A model generated the notes under the pieces. It ran no database searches, was not told the origin of the DNA, and was given only the letters and a program-made list of their open reading frames with translations. From positions 1-64,000 of the forward strand of contig JAJZBL010000005.1 in assembly GCA_021798935.1 (NCBI GenBank): a stretch of 64,000 nt of DNA, written 5' to 3'. The position numbers and the translations under genes are program-made. How positions within the stretch are numbered: the stretch's first letter is position 1; every line of letters begins with the position of its first letter. This DNA comes from Microcaldota archaeon (GTDB lineage: Archaea > Micrarchaeota > Micrarchaeia > Micrarchaeales > Micrarchaeaceae). Of the stretch, positions 37,990-47,152 are shown piece by piece.

Positions 37990-38394
37990 TTATTTCTTCT
38001 CAGCCTCTTTTGCATTTTCGGCTTTTTCTTTCTTTGGGAACATTTCATCTATATTTGCAGTCCCATAATCTACTATCATAGTATTCAGCTGCACTACTTT
38101 CTCGTTTATTGTATTGCCTGCTACAGTTACTCTCTCGTGCTGGCCTTTATCTTTTCCTGAATTGGCAATCTTGCGCAATACACTTACCTTCATCGATCCA
38201 TTTACGCTTTTTTCCATACCAAATCCGCTGTCGTCTGATCCTCCTGTAATCTTCAATTTGCAGCCAGTGAGCCCAAATAAAGAGCCATCTACAATATCCC
38301 CTATCTTGCTCCCTATAAGAGATGCTAATATTTCATCGCTAACTTCCTTCTGTGCGGTCAATCCAGTTTTTGGATCTGAATATACTACTTTCAT
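37990..38394 (-). CDS. rps6e: 30S ribosomal protein S6e
   Basis: A 134-residue protein with the S6e core: VVYSDPKTGLTAQKEV, LIGSKIGDIVDGSLFGLTGCKLKITGGSDDSGF and ERVTVAGNTINEKVVQLNTMIVDYG. It lacks the long eukaryotic basic tail and ends in an acidic/Lys tail (KKEKAENAKEAEKK). A structural component of the small subunit near the mRNA exit. It is first in the S6e-aIF2-gamma unit on the minus strand. Confidence 0.95.
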   Translation of the reverse strand: MKVVYSDPKTGLTAQKEVSDEILASLIGSKIGDIVDGSLFGLTGCKLKITGGSDDSGFGMEKSVNGSMKVSVLRKIANSGKDKGQHERVTVAGNTINEKVVQLNTMIVDYGTANIDEMFPKKEKAENAKEAEKK

Positions 38395-38613
38395 TCTATC
38401 ACTTGATAAGCTTGATTTTCCTTAGGCTAAACCACATTCTATTAAATAATGTTAATTTAAATGCAATTCAGCAATTAGTAATCATTATATTATCTTAATA
38501 ATACTTATAAATGCTTTTCGTTGATGCCACTATTAATTATTGAATGTATTTGACCTTTGGCACTAATATGACTAAAGCTATGCAATGAGTTTGTTCTTTA
38601 TATATAGCTGCTT

Positions 38614-39744
38614 TTATAGATCGACAGTTATAGTTTTTTCCTTCAAGTCTATTCCTGTTATATTCAGGTAAGGAAATTTTGATTTAAGGTCATCGAGAGT
38701 TATATGCCTTTGCGATAGTGCAAATTCGAGAACCTCATTTAGCACAGCCATGTTCTCAAATATCTTTTTCCCTGCTTGCCTGTCATACTCTACCCTTTCC
38801 TTCATGCTCTCTATTATCTCCAACTGTTTCTTTACGCTTGCTTCAGCTTCTTCAGCTTTTCCATTAACCTGAGGAGCTGGCTGTTCTGCACCCTTTCCAT
38901 AATTCACTTCATCAAGCATCTCGCTTATGCTGCTTTTCGCTTCAGATTTCATATCCTTGTACTTTATCAATTGGCATATCGCAAAATCGACTATATTGCT
39001 TTCAGGATCAAAATATATTACAGGGTTAGGCTTTGCTATGAGATTTAGCTTTAAGTGGATCTTATCCAAGATATCAGAAAGCGTGCTCTCATTTATATCA
39101 GATAACTTCGAATTTGGATCTGCATTGCATTCCAATATTGAATCTTCGATATAAGGCAGCCCTATGTTTACATTTGAGTTTAAGAACTTTATCAGCTTCT
39201 GCGATTTATCGACCTTTGAAAGAAGATCTATTAGCATACGTGGCATCTGTGATTCCATCGCATCAGTTATCGTTATTTTTGCCTTTTCAGGAGGCACATA
39301 AATCTCGTTGACTCTGACTTTCCTATCTTTAAACTCATGCTGCTTATATGCCAATTCTATCTTGAAGTCCTTATCTGCAACTATTATATTGCCTTTTGCA
39401 AACATCTCGATTATTATGTATTTTTCTATTTCGCCTTTTGCGAACTTTATCTTTATTATCCTGTCATCATTGATCTGCGATATATCCTCTATATGTGTTC
39501 CGTTAAGCCTTTTGCGGACCGCAGATTCAAATGTAGATTTGGCATTGTCCGCTGATTTTAAGTAATTAGTCTTATTGAATGAGTAGCATAGCTTGCAGGA
39601 TATGTTTACTTTTTCTCCAGCCCTTGAAAGCTTTAGCCTGAACTCGTCTTCAGAGACAAGGTAAAATTTGTCTACAAACATGCCTTTTACATTCTTAAGC
39701 TCTTCTATGACAGCTGCTATTTCTAACGTTGATAATTCTCTCAT
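38614..39744 (-). CDS. RqcH/Tae2/NEMF-type NFACT-N protein, short form without NFACT-R
   Basis: A 376-residue member of the NFACT family that acts in ribosome-associated quality control. The NFACT-N domain (about 1-200) includes LEIAAVIEELKNVKGMFVDKFY and the D94-R95 pair in NDDRIIKIKFAKGEI that corresponds to the functional Asp-Arg of RqcH/NEMF. HhH and the first coiled-coil region follow to the end (SVKKQLEIIESMKERVEYDR, then LDDLKSKFPYLNITGIDLKE). Archaeal homologues normally continue through a second coiled coil into an NFACT-R domain, reaching over 600 residues. Here the gene stops at TAA with no trailing homology. GGGP synthase lies directly upstream on the same strand. Confidence 0.8.
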   Translation of the reverse strand: MRELSTLEIAAVIEELKNVKGMFVDKFYLVSEDEFRLKLSRAGEKVNISCKLCYSFNKTNYLKSADNAKSTFESAVRKRLNGTHIEDISQINDDRIIKIKFAKGEIEKYIIIEMFAKGNIIVADKDFKIELAYKQHEFKDRKVRVNEIYVPPEKAKITITDAMESQMPRMLIDLLSKVDKSQKLIKFLNSNVNIGLPYIEDSILECNADPNSKLSDINESTLSDILDKIHLKLNLIAKPNPVIYFDPESNIVDFAICQLIKYKDMKSEAKSSISEMLDEVNYGKGAEQPAPQVNGKAEEAEASVKKQLEIIESMKERVEYDRQAGKKIFENMAVLNEVLEFALSQRHITLDDLKSKFPYLNITGIDLKEKTITVDL

Positions 39745-39749
39745 AGGGT

Positions 39750-40556
39750 TTACTTGCTCATTTTAAGCTTTTTCTTGCCTTCTTCCTTGACGGTCCTGGA
39801 GAACAATTCTATAGTTTTCTTTACATTTACGGACTTTTCAAATGCTGTCCCTATCTGGACCATATCAGCTCCTGCCTTTAGTATTTTGGATATGTCGGAA
39901 TCACTGATTATACCGCCTGCAACTATGTAAGGAACATTTATTACCGATTTCACTGCTCTTACCATTTCTTCTGGAACAGGGCCTGAATGCTGCATCCTCG
40001 GATTGGATCCTGTATCGGTTATTATAAACCTGTCACCGAGATACTGCCCTGCAAGCGCAAGTGCAGAAGCTATGTGCGGCTTTTCCCTTGGCACAAGATT
40101 TGCATCGCCTACCCACCCGACGGTTCCTCCTGGCGATACTACAATATAGCCTATAGGCAATGCTTCTATGTTCATCTGCCTTATCAAAGGTGCAGCGAGC
40201 ATCTGGGCTTGGGTTATCCAATAAGGATTCCTCGCATTTAACAATGACATGAAGTATATTGCATCAGCATATTTTGTTATCGTAGCTATGTTTCCTGGAA
40301 ATAGCACTATAGGAGTATCAACCTTCTCCTTTACCTTCAGTGCGAGGTTGTCAAGTATCTCTCCTTGGACTCCTGTGCTTCCACCTATTATTATCAGATC
40401 AGCTCCGCCCTCGCTTATCGCTACCGCTGAGTTTATTGCATCCTTCTCAGACCTGTAATCTAAAGGATCTATGACAGATAGCAGAAGAGATCCCTGCGTA
40501 TCCAGCTTCTCATATATGTATTTTTCTACTTTTCCAATTCTGGTTTTGAATTGCAT
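39750..40556 (-). CDS. Geranylgeranylglyceryl phosphate synthase (group II)
   Basis: About 268 residues from ATG 40556, preferred over ATG 40577 because a GGTG element precedes it. A TIM-barrel prenyltransferase making the first ether bond of archaeal lipids from sn-glycerol-1-phosphate and GGPP. Motifs: SVIDPLDYRSEKDAINSAVA, ADLIIIGGSTGVQG, VLFPGNIATITKYADAIYFMSLLNARNPYWI, GYIVVSPGGTVGWVGDA, DTGSNPRMQHSG, VAGGI, ADMVQIGTAFE. The set and length fit group II (Thermoplasma/Methanothermobacter-like). Its upstream neighbour is an SDR-family gene ending at 40,574, and the NFACT gene follows it by 6 bp. Confidence 0.94.
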   Translation of the reverse strand: MQFKTRIGKVEKYIYEKLDTQGSLLLSVIDPLDYRSEKDAINSAVAISEGGADLIIIGGSTGVQGEILDNLALKVKEKVDTPIVLFPGNIATITKYADAIYFMSLLNARNPYWITQAQMLAAPLIRQMNIEALPIGYIVVSPGGTVGWVGDANLVPREKPHIASALALAGQYLGDRFIITDTGSNPRMQHSGPVPEEMVRAVKSVINVPYIVAGGIISDSDISKILKAGADMVQIGTAFEKSVNVKKTIELFSRTVKEEGKKKLKMSK

Positions 40557-40573
40557 CAATAACACCGTAATTA

Positions 40574-41668
40574 TCATTCAATTTTAAGAACTTCTTTTTT
40601 ATAGGAATCAATTAGATTCTTGCCTTCTGTGTAAATTGTGTCCTTGGGCTCGAATCCTATTTCTGCTTTAGCTTTGGATATATCAAGAACCCTGTCGCTT
40701 GTAAGGAACTCGAATTCGTCCATATTTATATTCATTATGCGCTTTGCCAAATTTGCAATCGGCCTGGGTATGGTACGGGCAGCGAGCCTTACATTCAATT
40801 CTTTGGCAACAAATTCAAAAAGGTCTTTCAGCGTGTAAGGAATTCCATCTGATATATTATAGATACTGTTTTTTGATATTTTTGATTTCATCGAAAGAAT
40901 CATCGCTTTGACAGCATCATCCTGTGATACAAATATTAAGTGGTTTGTGCCTTTATTGCCGACATAATATCCTTTGCCCTTGTATACCAATGAGAATATT
41001 TTATAGAAGGGGCTCTTGTAGTCATAGCCATAGAATATCCCAAATCTCAGTATTGTATAAGATATATTCTTATGGGCTTCACATATGGAAGTTACCACCT
41101 GCTCTGCCATAACCTTGCTCTCAGAATAAGAGCTTTTTGGATTGAATTCTGAACTTTCAGTCAACCTCTCCTCTTTCCGAGTATAACCGTATACCGTGAC
41201 ACTTCCTGCAAATATAAACCTTATCTGCTTTTTTGATTTGGGATTAGCTGCTACTATTGAATTTAGCAGATTCTCTGTTCCAACGACATTTATATTGACG
41301 AGCTCATTGAAGGTATACTTTGAATTATATGTTGCACCGGCAATATGAAATACATTATCGACATCCCTGCATGCTTCTATTAGATTATTTTCATCCGACT
41401 CTTTTTTGAAAGTAATGTCTGATATATAAGGTATTACACCAGGAGGCAACTTAAGGAGATCTCCACTTTCATTTAGAGGATTCCTCAATATTACACGTAC
41501 TTCATGCCCTTCATTAAGAAGCTCGATTATAAGGTGCTTTCCGATTCCGGATGTAGGCCCTGTGACAAGGTCTATAATCTTTGGGCCTGTGCTATTGCTT
41601 GGCCTAGATTTTTTCGATCGGGAGGTCTTTGACACCATCATAATCAACCTTTTTTTCCTTTTTATCAA
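40574..41668 (-). CDS. Extended SDR (NAD-dependent epimerase/dehydratase, 3-beta-HSD-like)
   Basis: A protein of up to 364 residues. Rossmann motif GPTSGIGKHLIIEL (37-50), an FHIAGAT strand, active site with Ser and Y181-S-E-S-K185 (YxxxK) in SSYSESKVMAEQ, and NISDGIPYTLKDLFEF near the substrate side. This is an extended short-chain dehydrogenase resembling 3-beta-hydroxysteroid dehydrogenase/NSDHL. The first 30 residues are basic and Ser-rich and overlap the next upstream gene, so the true start may be one of the Met or Val codons at residues 10-12. It precedes GGGP synthase and could act on isoprenoid or sugar substrates. Confidence 0.82.
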   Translation of the reverse strand: MIKRKKRLIMMVSKTSRSKKSRPSNSTGPKIIDLVTGPTSGIGKHLIIELLNEGHEVRVILRNPLNESGDLLKLPPGVIPYISDITFKKESDENNLIEACRDVDNVFHIAGATYNSKYTFNELVNINVVGTENLLNSIVAANPKSKKQIRFIFAGSVTVYGYTRKEERLTESSEFNPKSSYSESKVMAEQVVTSICEAHKNISYTILRFGIFYGYDYKSPFYKIFSLVYKGKGYYVGNKGTNHLIFVSQDDAVKAMILSMKSKISKNSIYNISDGIPYTLKDLFEFVAKELNVRLAARTIPRPIANLAKRIMNINMDEFEFLTSDRVLDISKAKAEIGFEPKDTIYTEGKNLIDSYKKEVLKIE

Positions 41669-42551
41669 GCAAATTCACAGCTATCTCCTTTATACGTCCA
41701 TTGGTGAGCTTGTTTATTGCATATGGTATCCAATCCTTGCCATATGCAGTATAAATGCACAGATTTATATTGTTCTTCAAGAGCATGCTTATCTTCTTGC
41801 TGCTATAGCCTAATGGAATCTCAAAAGTTAAATTTCTTTTTATTGTATGGTTGGTATTTATGAACTTCTGCACCATCTTTTCATCCTGCATGTATATGTA
41901 AATGTTAACCTTCGAATCTTTTAGCTTGGACACTGCATTTTCGTACTCTGTAAATAGGTCTATCTTCTTCTTCGGCTTGGTATCCATTATATCGGCAGGT
42001 TTCTTGCTCTCGTAGGGTATTATCTTTATATTCTTTATCTGCGGGATGCTCTTCAGCAGCTTCTTTGATTCAAACTTGTCCAAAGGCACTTCTAAGCCTA
42101 TTTTGTTGTTCTTAAAGGAACTTGCAAAGTCAATTACGGATTCTATATTGTAGCAGTCTTCATACTCTATCCAAAGCACGTTCTTTGAGGAAATATAATT
42201 CAACATATCTGGAAACATCTCCTCTATACCTTGCTTGTCTGGATAACCTATCTGCGATAGCCTTATGGATATGTCTGAATTTATCCCAAGCCTAAACAAC
42301 TCCTTTGTGAGCTGCAGGTAGGATGTAAAATTATAATGAAAATTAGGGCTGCTTGAATTATTGCTGGAATCATTCAAAAAGGTCAACGAGGCTTTAAGTC
42401 CGCTTTTGTTTATCTGCTTGGCTGTTTTTATGGCAGATGCAGCAGTGACACCCGCTATATGCTTTTTGATTAATTTATATACTAATTTTTCAAGCAAACT
42501 GTTATCCTCCGTCACCTGATCACGATCTACATAAAAACATACTGCTATCAT
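41604..42551 (-). CDS. Proline dehydrogenase-fold protein, probably not a proline oxidase
   Basis: A 315-residue (beta/alpha)8 protein. Similarity to ProDH is visible along its length: HIAGVTAASAIKTAKQINKS near the start, ISIRLSQIGY, IEYEDCYNIESVID, and the terminal block INLCIYTAYGKDWIPYAINK that matches the VYVPYGxDWxxYxxRR motif. The Arg pair that binds the substrate carboxylate in ProDH is N280-K281 here. The FAD-contacting Lys-Gly-Ala-Tyr strand also differs (IIPYESKK). So the fold is kept but the substrate is probably different. Its 3' end overlaps the SDR start, suggesting coupled translation with the lipid/SDR unit. Confidence 0.65.
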   Translation of the reverse strand: MIAVCFYVDRDQVTEDNSLLEKLVYKLIKKHIAGVTAASAIKTAKQINKSGLKASLTFLNDSSNNSSSPNFHYNFTSYLQLTKELFRLGINSDISIRLSQIGYPDKQGIEEMFPDMLNYISSKNVLWIEYEDCYNIESVIDFASSFKNNKIGLEVPLDKFESKKLLKSIPQIKNIKIIPYESKKPADIMDTKPKKKIDLFTEYENAVSKLKDSKVNIYIYMQDEKMVQKFINTNHTIKRNLTFEIPLGYSSKKISMLLKNNINLCIYTAYGKDWIPYAINKLTNGRIKEIAVNLLDKKEKKVDYDGVKDLPIEKI

Positions 42552-42833
42552 CCTTCAAATTCTTTAGATAGATGAGCTATAATTGGCATTTGAATATTAA
42601 ACTGTATATTCCTTAGGAATTTTTTTCCAAAATCAACAATATTTAATTATTTGGTATCTGAGTTCACTCAAATGTGCTAAGTTATTATTTTTCATACAGC
42701 TATAAATACTTTTCTTGCAGGTGGTTTGCCATTCCAAACAGAGGAAAGTACTTTTGTGTTCCTGAATTTGTTCAAAGCAGGCATTAATCCTGCATGCTAA
42801 GAACCCAACTCAATAAAAAGTTTAAAGAAATTC

Positions 42834-44238
42834 AAATGGGTGGTGGTGGCATATTTAGATTTGTCTTGCCATCTGTTATACCATAGATATATCTTTTGAA
42901 AATATCATCCCATATGTCCTTATCCTTTTTCTCCGAATAGTCATTGCTTTTAACAGCATTTACAATGGCAGTTAACAGTTTAGCATCTAAATTTTTATTG
43001 GCCATCTGCCTCTCCAAAATCGTTATTGCTACTGCTTTCTTCATGAGCTCAATAGCTTTATTGCGATCTGGGCTCTTTGATATAGTGTCTATATCGCTTG
43101 GGTTTATTCTGATTTGTGATATATCTGCCTGCATATTTTGGGAATTAGCCTTTAGCAATGAATCAAATTTCTTCTTTTCATTTGGATATTCATTTTCGTA
43201 CCAATTCTGGAATAAAACTCTCCAAACATCAAATCTCTGCTCCGCAGTAAGGCTCATATCATTTAGCCCTTTATTGTAATTAATATTGTTTTTCTTTGAA
43301 AGGTCGCTTATTTTTTCAGCTGCACCTTTATTGAACTTTATATACTTGATAGTGCTATCATACCAAGTTTTATCAGTTACAACAGCATTGCTAACATTGC
43401 CATTGTTAGTGGTATTAGTATTAGCATTGTTGCTGCTAGTGCTTTGGCCTGCTTTTGATGTGCTTTTATCCTTATTATCATTTATTTTCATATCCTTAGG
43501 TATCAAGGAATCCGCATCGGTTTTCTTTATGTTGTTTATATACAATGAAGCTTTGGCAGATGACCCTGTCTGTGCAAGCATACTATATGCATTCTTCAAT
43601 ATCTGCACTTGGATATACAATTTGTAATATTTGGAAATCATGTTGGTTATTGAGTCAACTTTGGCTTGGTCCAATTTCTTAATATCCTCCTCAATTTTAG
43701 AATTCGCTTTCTTTATTCTATGATTCCTTGCAAATATGGAATTTGCAAGCACACTGCTTCCACTTGCAGAATTAGATTTCTTTATGAGGTTTGCGACTTC
43801 ATTTGCATTATTTAGCATATCTATAAGGTCATTAAAATCAGATTTTGAACTTGGAATCCCTTTGATTTCTGTATATATCTCCTTTATGCTGCTTTTAAGG
43901 AACCTGCTGAACTCTTTTGGATCATTGGTATTGTACCCTTTTATAGAATCTTGCAAACTCTTTATCCCGTCTTTTATACCTTCGTCTGATTTTGATATTG
44001 CAGAAGATTGCATCTTTTCTAGCAGCTTTAACACATTTGTGTATTCCTGCTGGGTTATGCTTCCAAAATTGCTGCCTGCTCTGTAATTTGTTATATTTTT
44101 AGAATTGTCCTTCAGATCTTTTACAAATTCGCTTAATTTACCTATTATTGCAGGATAACTTGTTATAGTAGATTTCATTTCTTCGGAGAAATCTTTGAAC
44201 TCCTCTTTATTTTTAACCATCTTCTTAGTTAAACTCAT
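42834..44238 (-). CDS. Large hypothetical helical protein
   Basis: About 468 residues from ATG 44238 (an upstream frame to 44274 is hydrophobic and less plausible). Helical and charged, in two blocks separated by a low-complexity Ser/Asn/Thr linker at roughly residues 255-290. The N block contains coiled-coil-like repeats (KEEFKDFSEEMKSTI, SIKEIYTEIKGIP). The C terminus ends with a Pro run. No membrane helix, Cys pair or catalytic motif; the family is not recognised. It resembles several other lineage-specific helical proteins in this window. It could be a structural or filament-like protein, but nothing supports this directly. Confidence 0.6.
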
Positions 44239-44340
44239 GATAATGCACCTGTATAGTAATGATAAACTTAACAAATATTTATATATTATTATAAATAGGC
44301 AACGGTGGTTTAAACTTTAATAGGATTATTTAAGTTATGC

Positions 44341-45096
44341 TCATTGCTTGCTTGAATCTATCTGCTTGCTGTGCATGTTATATGAGCATATTTCATTCAA
44401 AGGGCACTCTTTGCATATGGGTTTATTCAAGCAGTAGTCTTTTCCTAGCTGCACTATCTGCGCATGGAAGTCCTGGTATAGCTCCAAATCTCTCTTTATT
44501 TTAGATTCTATGTGCCTTTGCAATTCGTCATAGCTCATGCTTTTGTAATCTTCCTCTAATCCATACACTCTGCCGAGTATTCTCCTTGTATAAGCATCTA
44601 TAACAAATATTGGCTGCCCTGATGCATAAAGTATTATAGAGTCTGCAGTCTCCCTTCCTATTCCCTTCATAGAAAGCAGGCTTTGCCTCAAATCATCAGC
44701 GTCTAAAGAGAGAAAATTTCCTAAGTTTCCATACCTATCTATTATCAATGAACATATTTCCTTTAGCCTGCTTGCCTTCTGCCTATAAAAGCCAGCAGGG
44801 TGTACAAGCTGCTGGAGGTAATCTATTTCGCATTTAGATATCTTGCTTATGTTCAGCATGTCCGCAGCTTTTAAATTAGCGATTGCTTTCTCTACGTTCT
44901 TCCATGAAGTCTGCTGTGTCAGTATAGCCCCTACAAGTACCTCAAAATCAGAATCGCCAGGCCACCAATTTAGGAATCCGAATCTTTTCCTAAGCAGTTT
45001 GTAGATAATTTCCAAGTTTCTATGATGGGTATTGTCAGGCTCTTTAATCGCTTGTTTCTTCAGAAAATCCTTTTTTCCGCCAGTTATCCATACCAC
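44341..45096 (-). CDS. Endonuclease III-family DNA glycosylase, MagIII/Mig-like
   Basis: A 251-residue HhH-GPD enzyme with a [4Fe-4S] cluster. FEVLVGAILTQQTSWKNVEKAI is the typical N-terminal helix region. The HhH motif is MKGIGRETADSI (145-152), with E149 where endonuclease III has its catalytic Lys; D167 (VIDAYTRRI) is kept. The cluster cysteines are C222, C228, C231 and C237. The loss of Lys makes a monofunctional glycosylase, as in MagIII, likely; the substrate could be alkylated bases or mismatched uracil/thymine. The start overlaps the upstream rhodanese gene by 53 bp, so translation is coupled. Confidence 0.86.
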   Translation of the reverse strand: MVWITGGKKDFLKKQAIKEPDNTHHRNLEIIYKLLRKRFGFLNWWPGDSDFEVLVGAILTQQTSWKNVEKAIANLKAADMLNISKISKCEIDYLQQLVHPAGFYRQKASRLKEICSLIIDRYGNLGNFLSLDADDLRQSLLSMKGIGRETADSIILYASGQPIFVIDAYTRRILGRVYGLEEDYKSMSYDELQRHIESKIKRDLELYQDFHAQIVQLGKDYCLNKPICKECPLNEICSYNMHSKQIDSSKQ

Positions 45097-45394
45097 CTTC
45101 CATATGGTATATTTTCTTCATGCCAAGCCTTACCAACTCATTAGCTGAAGCCCTGCTTCGATGCCCTGTCTTGCACACTAATATGACATTGTCTAAAATC
45201 CCAAATTTTTCTAAAAACTTCTTTTCGTTTCCATGTGGGTATAATATGGCTCCTTTGATATGGCCCTTTCTATACTCCCACTCTGTCCTAACATCAACAA
45301 GCACGTAGGAACCGCTTTTTATTTTTTCTTTTACCTCCTCTGGAGCAAGGTTTACAAGCTCCTTTGGAGGCACAAAATAATCCTTAATCTGCAT
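45044..45394 (-). CDS. Rhodanese-like sulfurtransferase
   Basis: About 116 residues from ATG 45394 (the frame is open to 45415, but that first stretch is atypical). A single rhodanese domain with ELVNLAPEEVKEKIKSGSYV, VDVRTEWEYRKGHIKGA, and an active-site loop VCKTGHRS holding the catalytic Cys. It transfers sulfane sulfur, possibly downstream of the cysteine desulfurase. It sits between L11 and the DNA glycosylase in a minus-strand operon; the glycosylase start overlaps its last 53 bp. Confidence 0.88.
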   Translation of the reverse strand: MQIKDYFVPPKELVNLAPEEVKEKIKSGSYVLVDVRTEWEYRKGHIKGAILYPHGNEKKFLEKFGILDNVILVCKTGHRSRASANELVRLGMKKIYHMEGGMDNWRKKGFSEETSD

Positions 45395-45415
45395 AATAAC
45401 ACAAACAAAAAACAA

Positions 45416-45883
45416 TCAAATTTTTATTTCTCCTGAATCTATCTTCTTTATTATCTCACGTGGGTCTTGGCCTTCAACTTTAACACCCATGCTCTTGCAA
45501 GTTCCTATTACCTGCTTTATCTTCTCCTTCTCTGATCTGCCATAGAGCACGGCATCTTTGGATTTGGCTATCTTCTTCAATTGATCCAAGGTTATATTGC
45601 CTACGGTCTCATCTTTTGTCTTAGCCCCTGATGTCAATTTTAGTTCCTTCAGTATGATTGCACTTGTAGGTGGTGATCCAACTTCAATCCTGTAATCCTT
45701 AGTGACATTATCTACTATTACAGTTATAGGTACTTTTATTCCAGCATATGCTGATGTCTGTTTATTGATCTCCGCCACTATTGCTCCTATGTTTACTCCC
45801 AAAGGACCTAATGCTGGCCCAAAAGGTGGGCCTGCGGTGGCTTTTCCTCCTTCTATTAAACCTGATATTTTTACTTCTGCCAT
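45416..45883 (-). CDS. rpl11: 50S ribosomal protein L11
   Basis: A 155-residue protein. N-terminal domain: KISGLIEGGKATAGPPFGPALGPLGVN, with INKQTSAYAGIKVPI; C-terminal rRNA-binding domain: PPTSAIILKELKLTSGAK, then IGTCKSMGVKVEGQDPREII. A component of the GTPase-associated centre of the large subunit. ATG start 45883. It follows Spt5 by 24 bp, as in the archaeal Spt5-L11 gene order, but L1, L10 and L12 do not follow; a rhodanese gene does. Confidence 0.97.
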   Translation of the reverse strand: MAEVKISGLIEGGKATAGPPFGPALGPLGVNIGAIVAEINKQTSAYAGIKVPITVIVDNVTKDYRIEVGSPPTSAIILKELKLTSGAKTKDETVGNITLDQLKKIAKSKDAVLYGRSEKEKIKQVIGTCKSMGVKVEGQDPREIIKKIDSGEIKI

Positions 45884-45907
45884 TTATACACCTTATTTTT
45901 AAGTATG

Positions 45908-46366
45908 TTAGGATTCAGCTGATACGTGCTGCACTACCTTTGCCGTGTTCATCTTTGTTGTTATAGGTATTGGGACAACAACATCCATCAGCTCTACAGT
46001 TATCTCACTTTTTACAGTATCTGCTTTTATTACCTTTGCCTTATAGCCTTTGAACGGTCCTGTAGAGAACTCAACTATATCCCCTACTAATATCTCTGCG
46101 GCAGTATTGTTTGCAGCTATCATCTTATTGAGTTCTTCGCTGCTTAAGGCTTTTGGCAATATGCCTTTTACGTTCCTCTCACGGCTTATAAAACTCCTAG
46201 CGGACAATTCGTCTTCCGCTTCCATGATTATATAACCCCTCATGCCTTCTATTATAGCTATTGAGTAAATAGGCAAATCTGACTTTAGAGCCTTGTTTTG
46301 CAATACGCTTGCTACTATTTTTTCTTGGCCTGAGGTTACTTTTACTACAAAATACACGCTAACCAC
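45908..46366 (-). CDS. spt5: Transcription elongation factor Spt5 (NusG-like)
   Basis: A 152-residue protein with an NGN domain (VVKVTSGQEKIVASVLQNKA, IEGMRGYIIMEAEDELSARSFI) and a C-terminal KOW domain (LVGDIVEFSTGPFKGYKAKVI). Archaeal Spt5 pairs with Spt4 and binds the RNA polymerase clamp to aid elongation. The start is GTG 46366 or GTG 46357; both are near the NGN domain edge. It precedes L11. SecE, often upstream, is not visible in the 197-bp gap before it. Confidence 0.95.
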   Translation of the reverse strand: MVSVYFVVKVTSGQEKIVASVLQNKALKSDLPIYSIAIIEGMRGYIIMEAEDELSARSFISRERNVKGILPKALSSEELNKMIAANNTAAEILVGDIVEFSTGPFKGYKAKVIKADTVKSEITVELMDVVVPIPITTKMNTAKVVQHVSAES

Positions 46367-46564
46367 TATTTAATCAATTACCTACCATTAACAATTGGAA
46401 ATTTGAATTTAATCTTTATAAATGTTATTATTATTTTAATCAGCAAGGAATTTATAAAGTTTGGCAATATAAGCATAAATTCTTTTCCAAAGCAATGGTT
46501 ATTCAAATAAAAATGTTTTATTATATATTAAATCTATTTTCACTTTATTTAGAAATTCTGAAAT

Positions 46565-47032
46565 TCAAGATTTTAGCTGCTTCTTGAGTTTCATCAAATC
46601 TGCATATTTATCCGCTTTTAGAAGGAATTTATTTAATTTGGCGGAAGGCTTATAGAAATCTGTTTCTTTTGCACTTAGCCCATTACCTTTAAATACAATA
46701 TCGCTTTTGCTATCCTTTATTGTTATTTCATATGTAGACGCATTGAGATTTATTTCAAAATCATCTGTTTTATAACTCTTGTATTTAGGAGTTCTTAAAA
46801 ATAATCCAATTGGCAGGCTGCTTATGTAATCGGTTTTGCCTAAAACTTCTGTTATCCTCTTAGCTTTTAGATAAACTTTATTGTGCTCTGCAAGTTGCTT
46901 ATTTAATTCCACTTTGTTTCTTTCTTCATAAGCTTTGCTTACTGTGGTTCTGAGGTTTACATAGCTGTCTTTAAAAGTAAGTGTTTCATCCCCTTTGGTA
47001 TTGTGATCCTTTAATGTTATACTGCCTATCAT
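46565..47032 (-). CDS. Hypothetical protein
   Basis: About 155 residues from ATG 47032, preceded by a GTG that gives a slightly longer form. Soluble, basic, with a helical N-terminal half (TTVSKAYEERNKVELNKQLAEHNKVYLKAKR) and a beta stretch (FEINLNASTYEITIKDSKSDIVFKG) in the middle, then a Lys-rich helix at the end. No motif or family is recognised. It stands alone between Spt5 and a divergent nucleotidase gene. Confidence 0.55.
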   Translation of the reverse strand: MIGSITLKDHNTKGDETLTFKDSYVNLRTTVSKAYEERNKVELNKQLAEHNKVYLKAKRITEVLGKTDYISSLPIGLFLRTPKYKSYKTDDFEINLNASTYEITIKDSKSDIVFKGNGLSAKETDFYKPSAKLNKFLLKADKYADLMKLKKQLKS

Positions 47033-47152
47033 AAAACCCACTAAATTTACTATCGGCTATTTAGATATTTAAATCTTGCCATTGCTAAAAAATGCATTTT
47101 TTAGATTACAAAAAACTTTAAATAATTGAATTTACAATAGTGATTGATTAAA

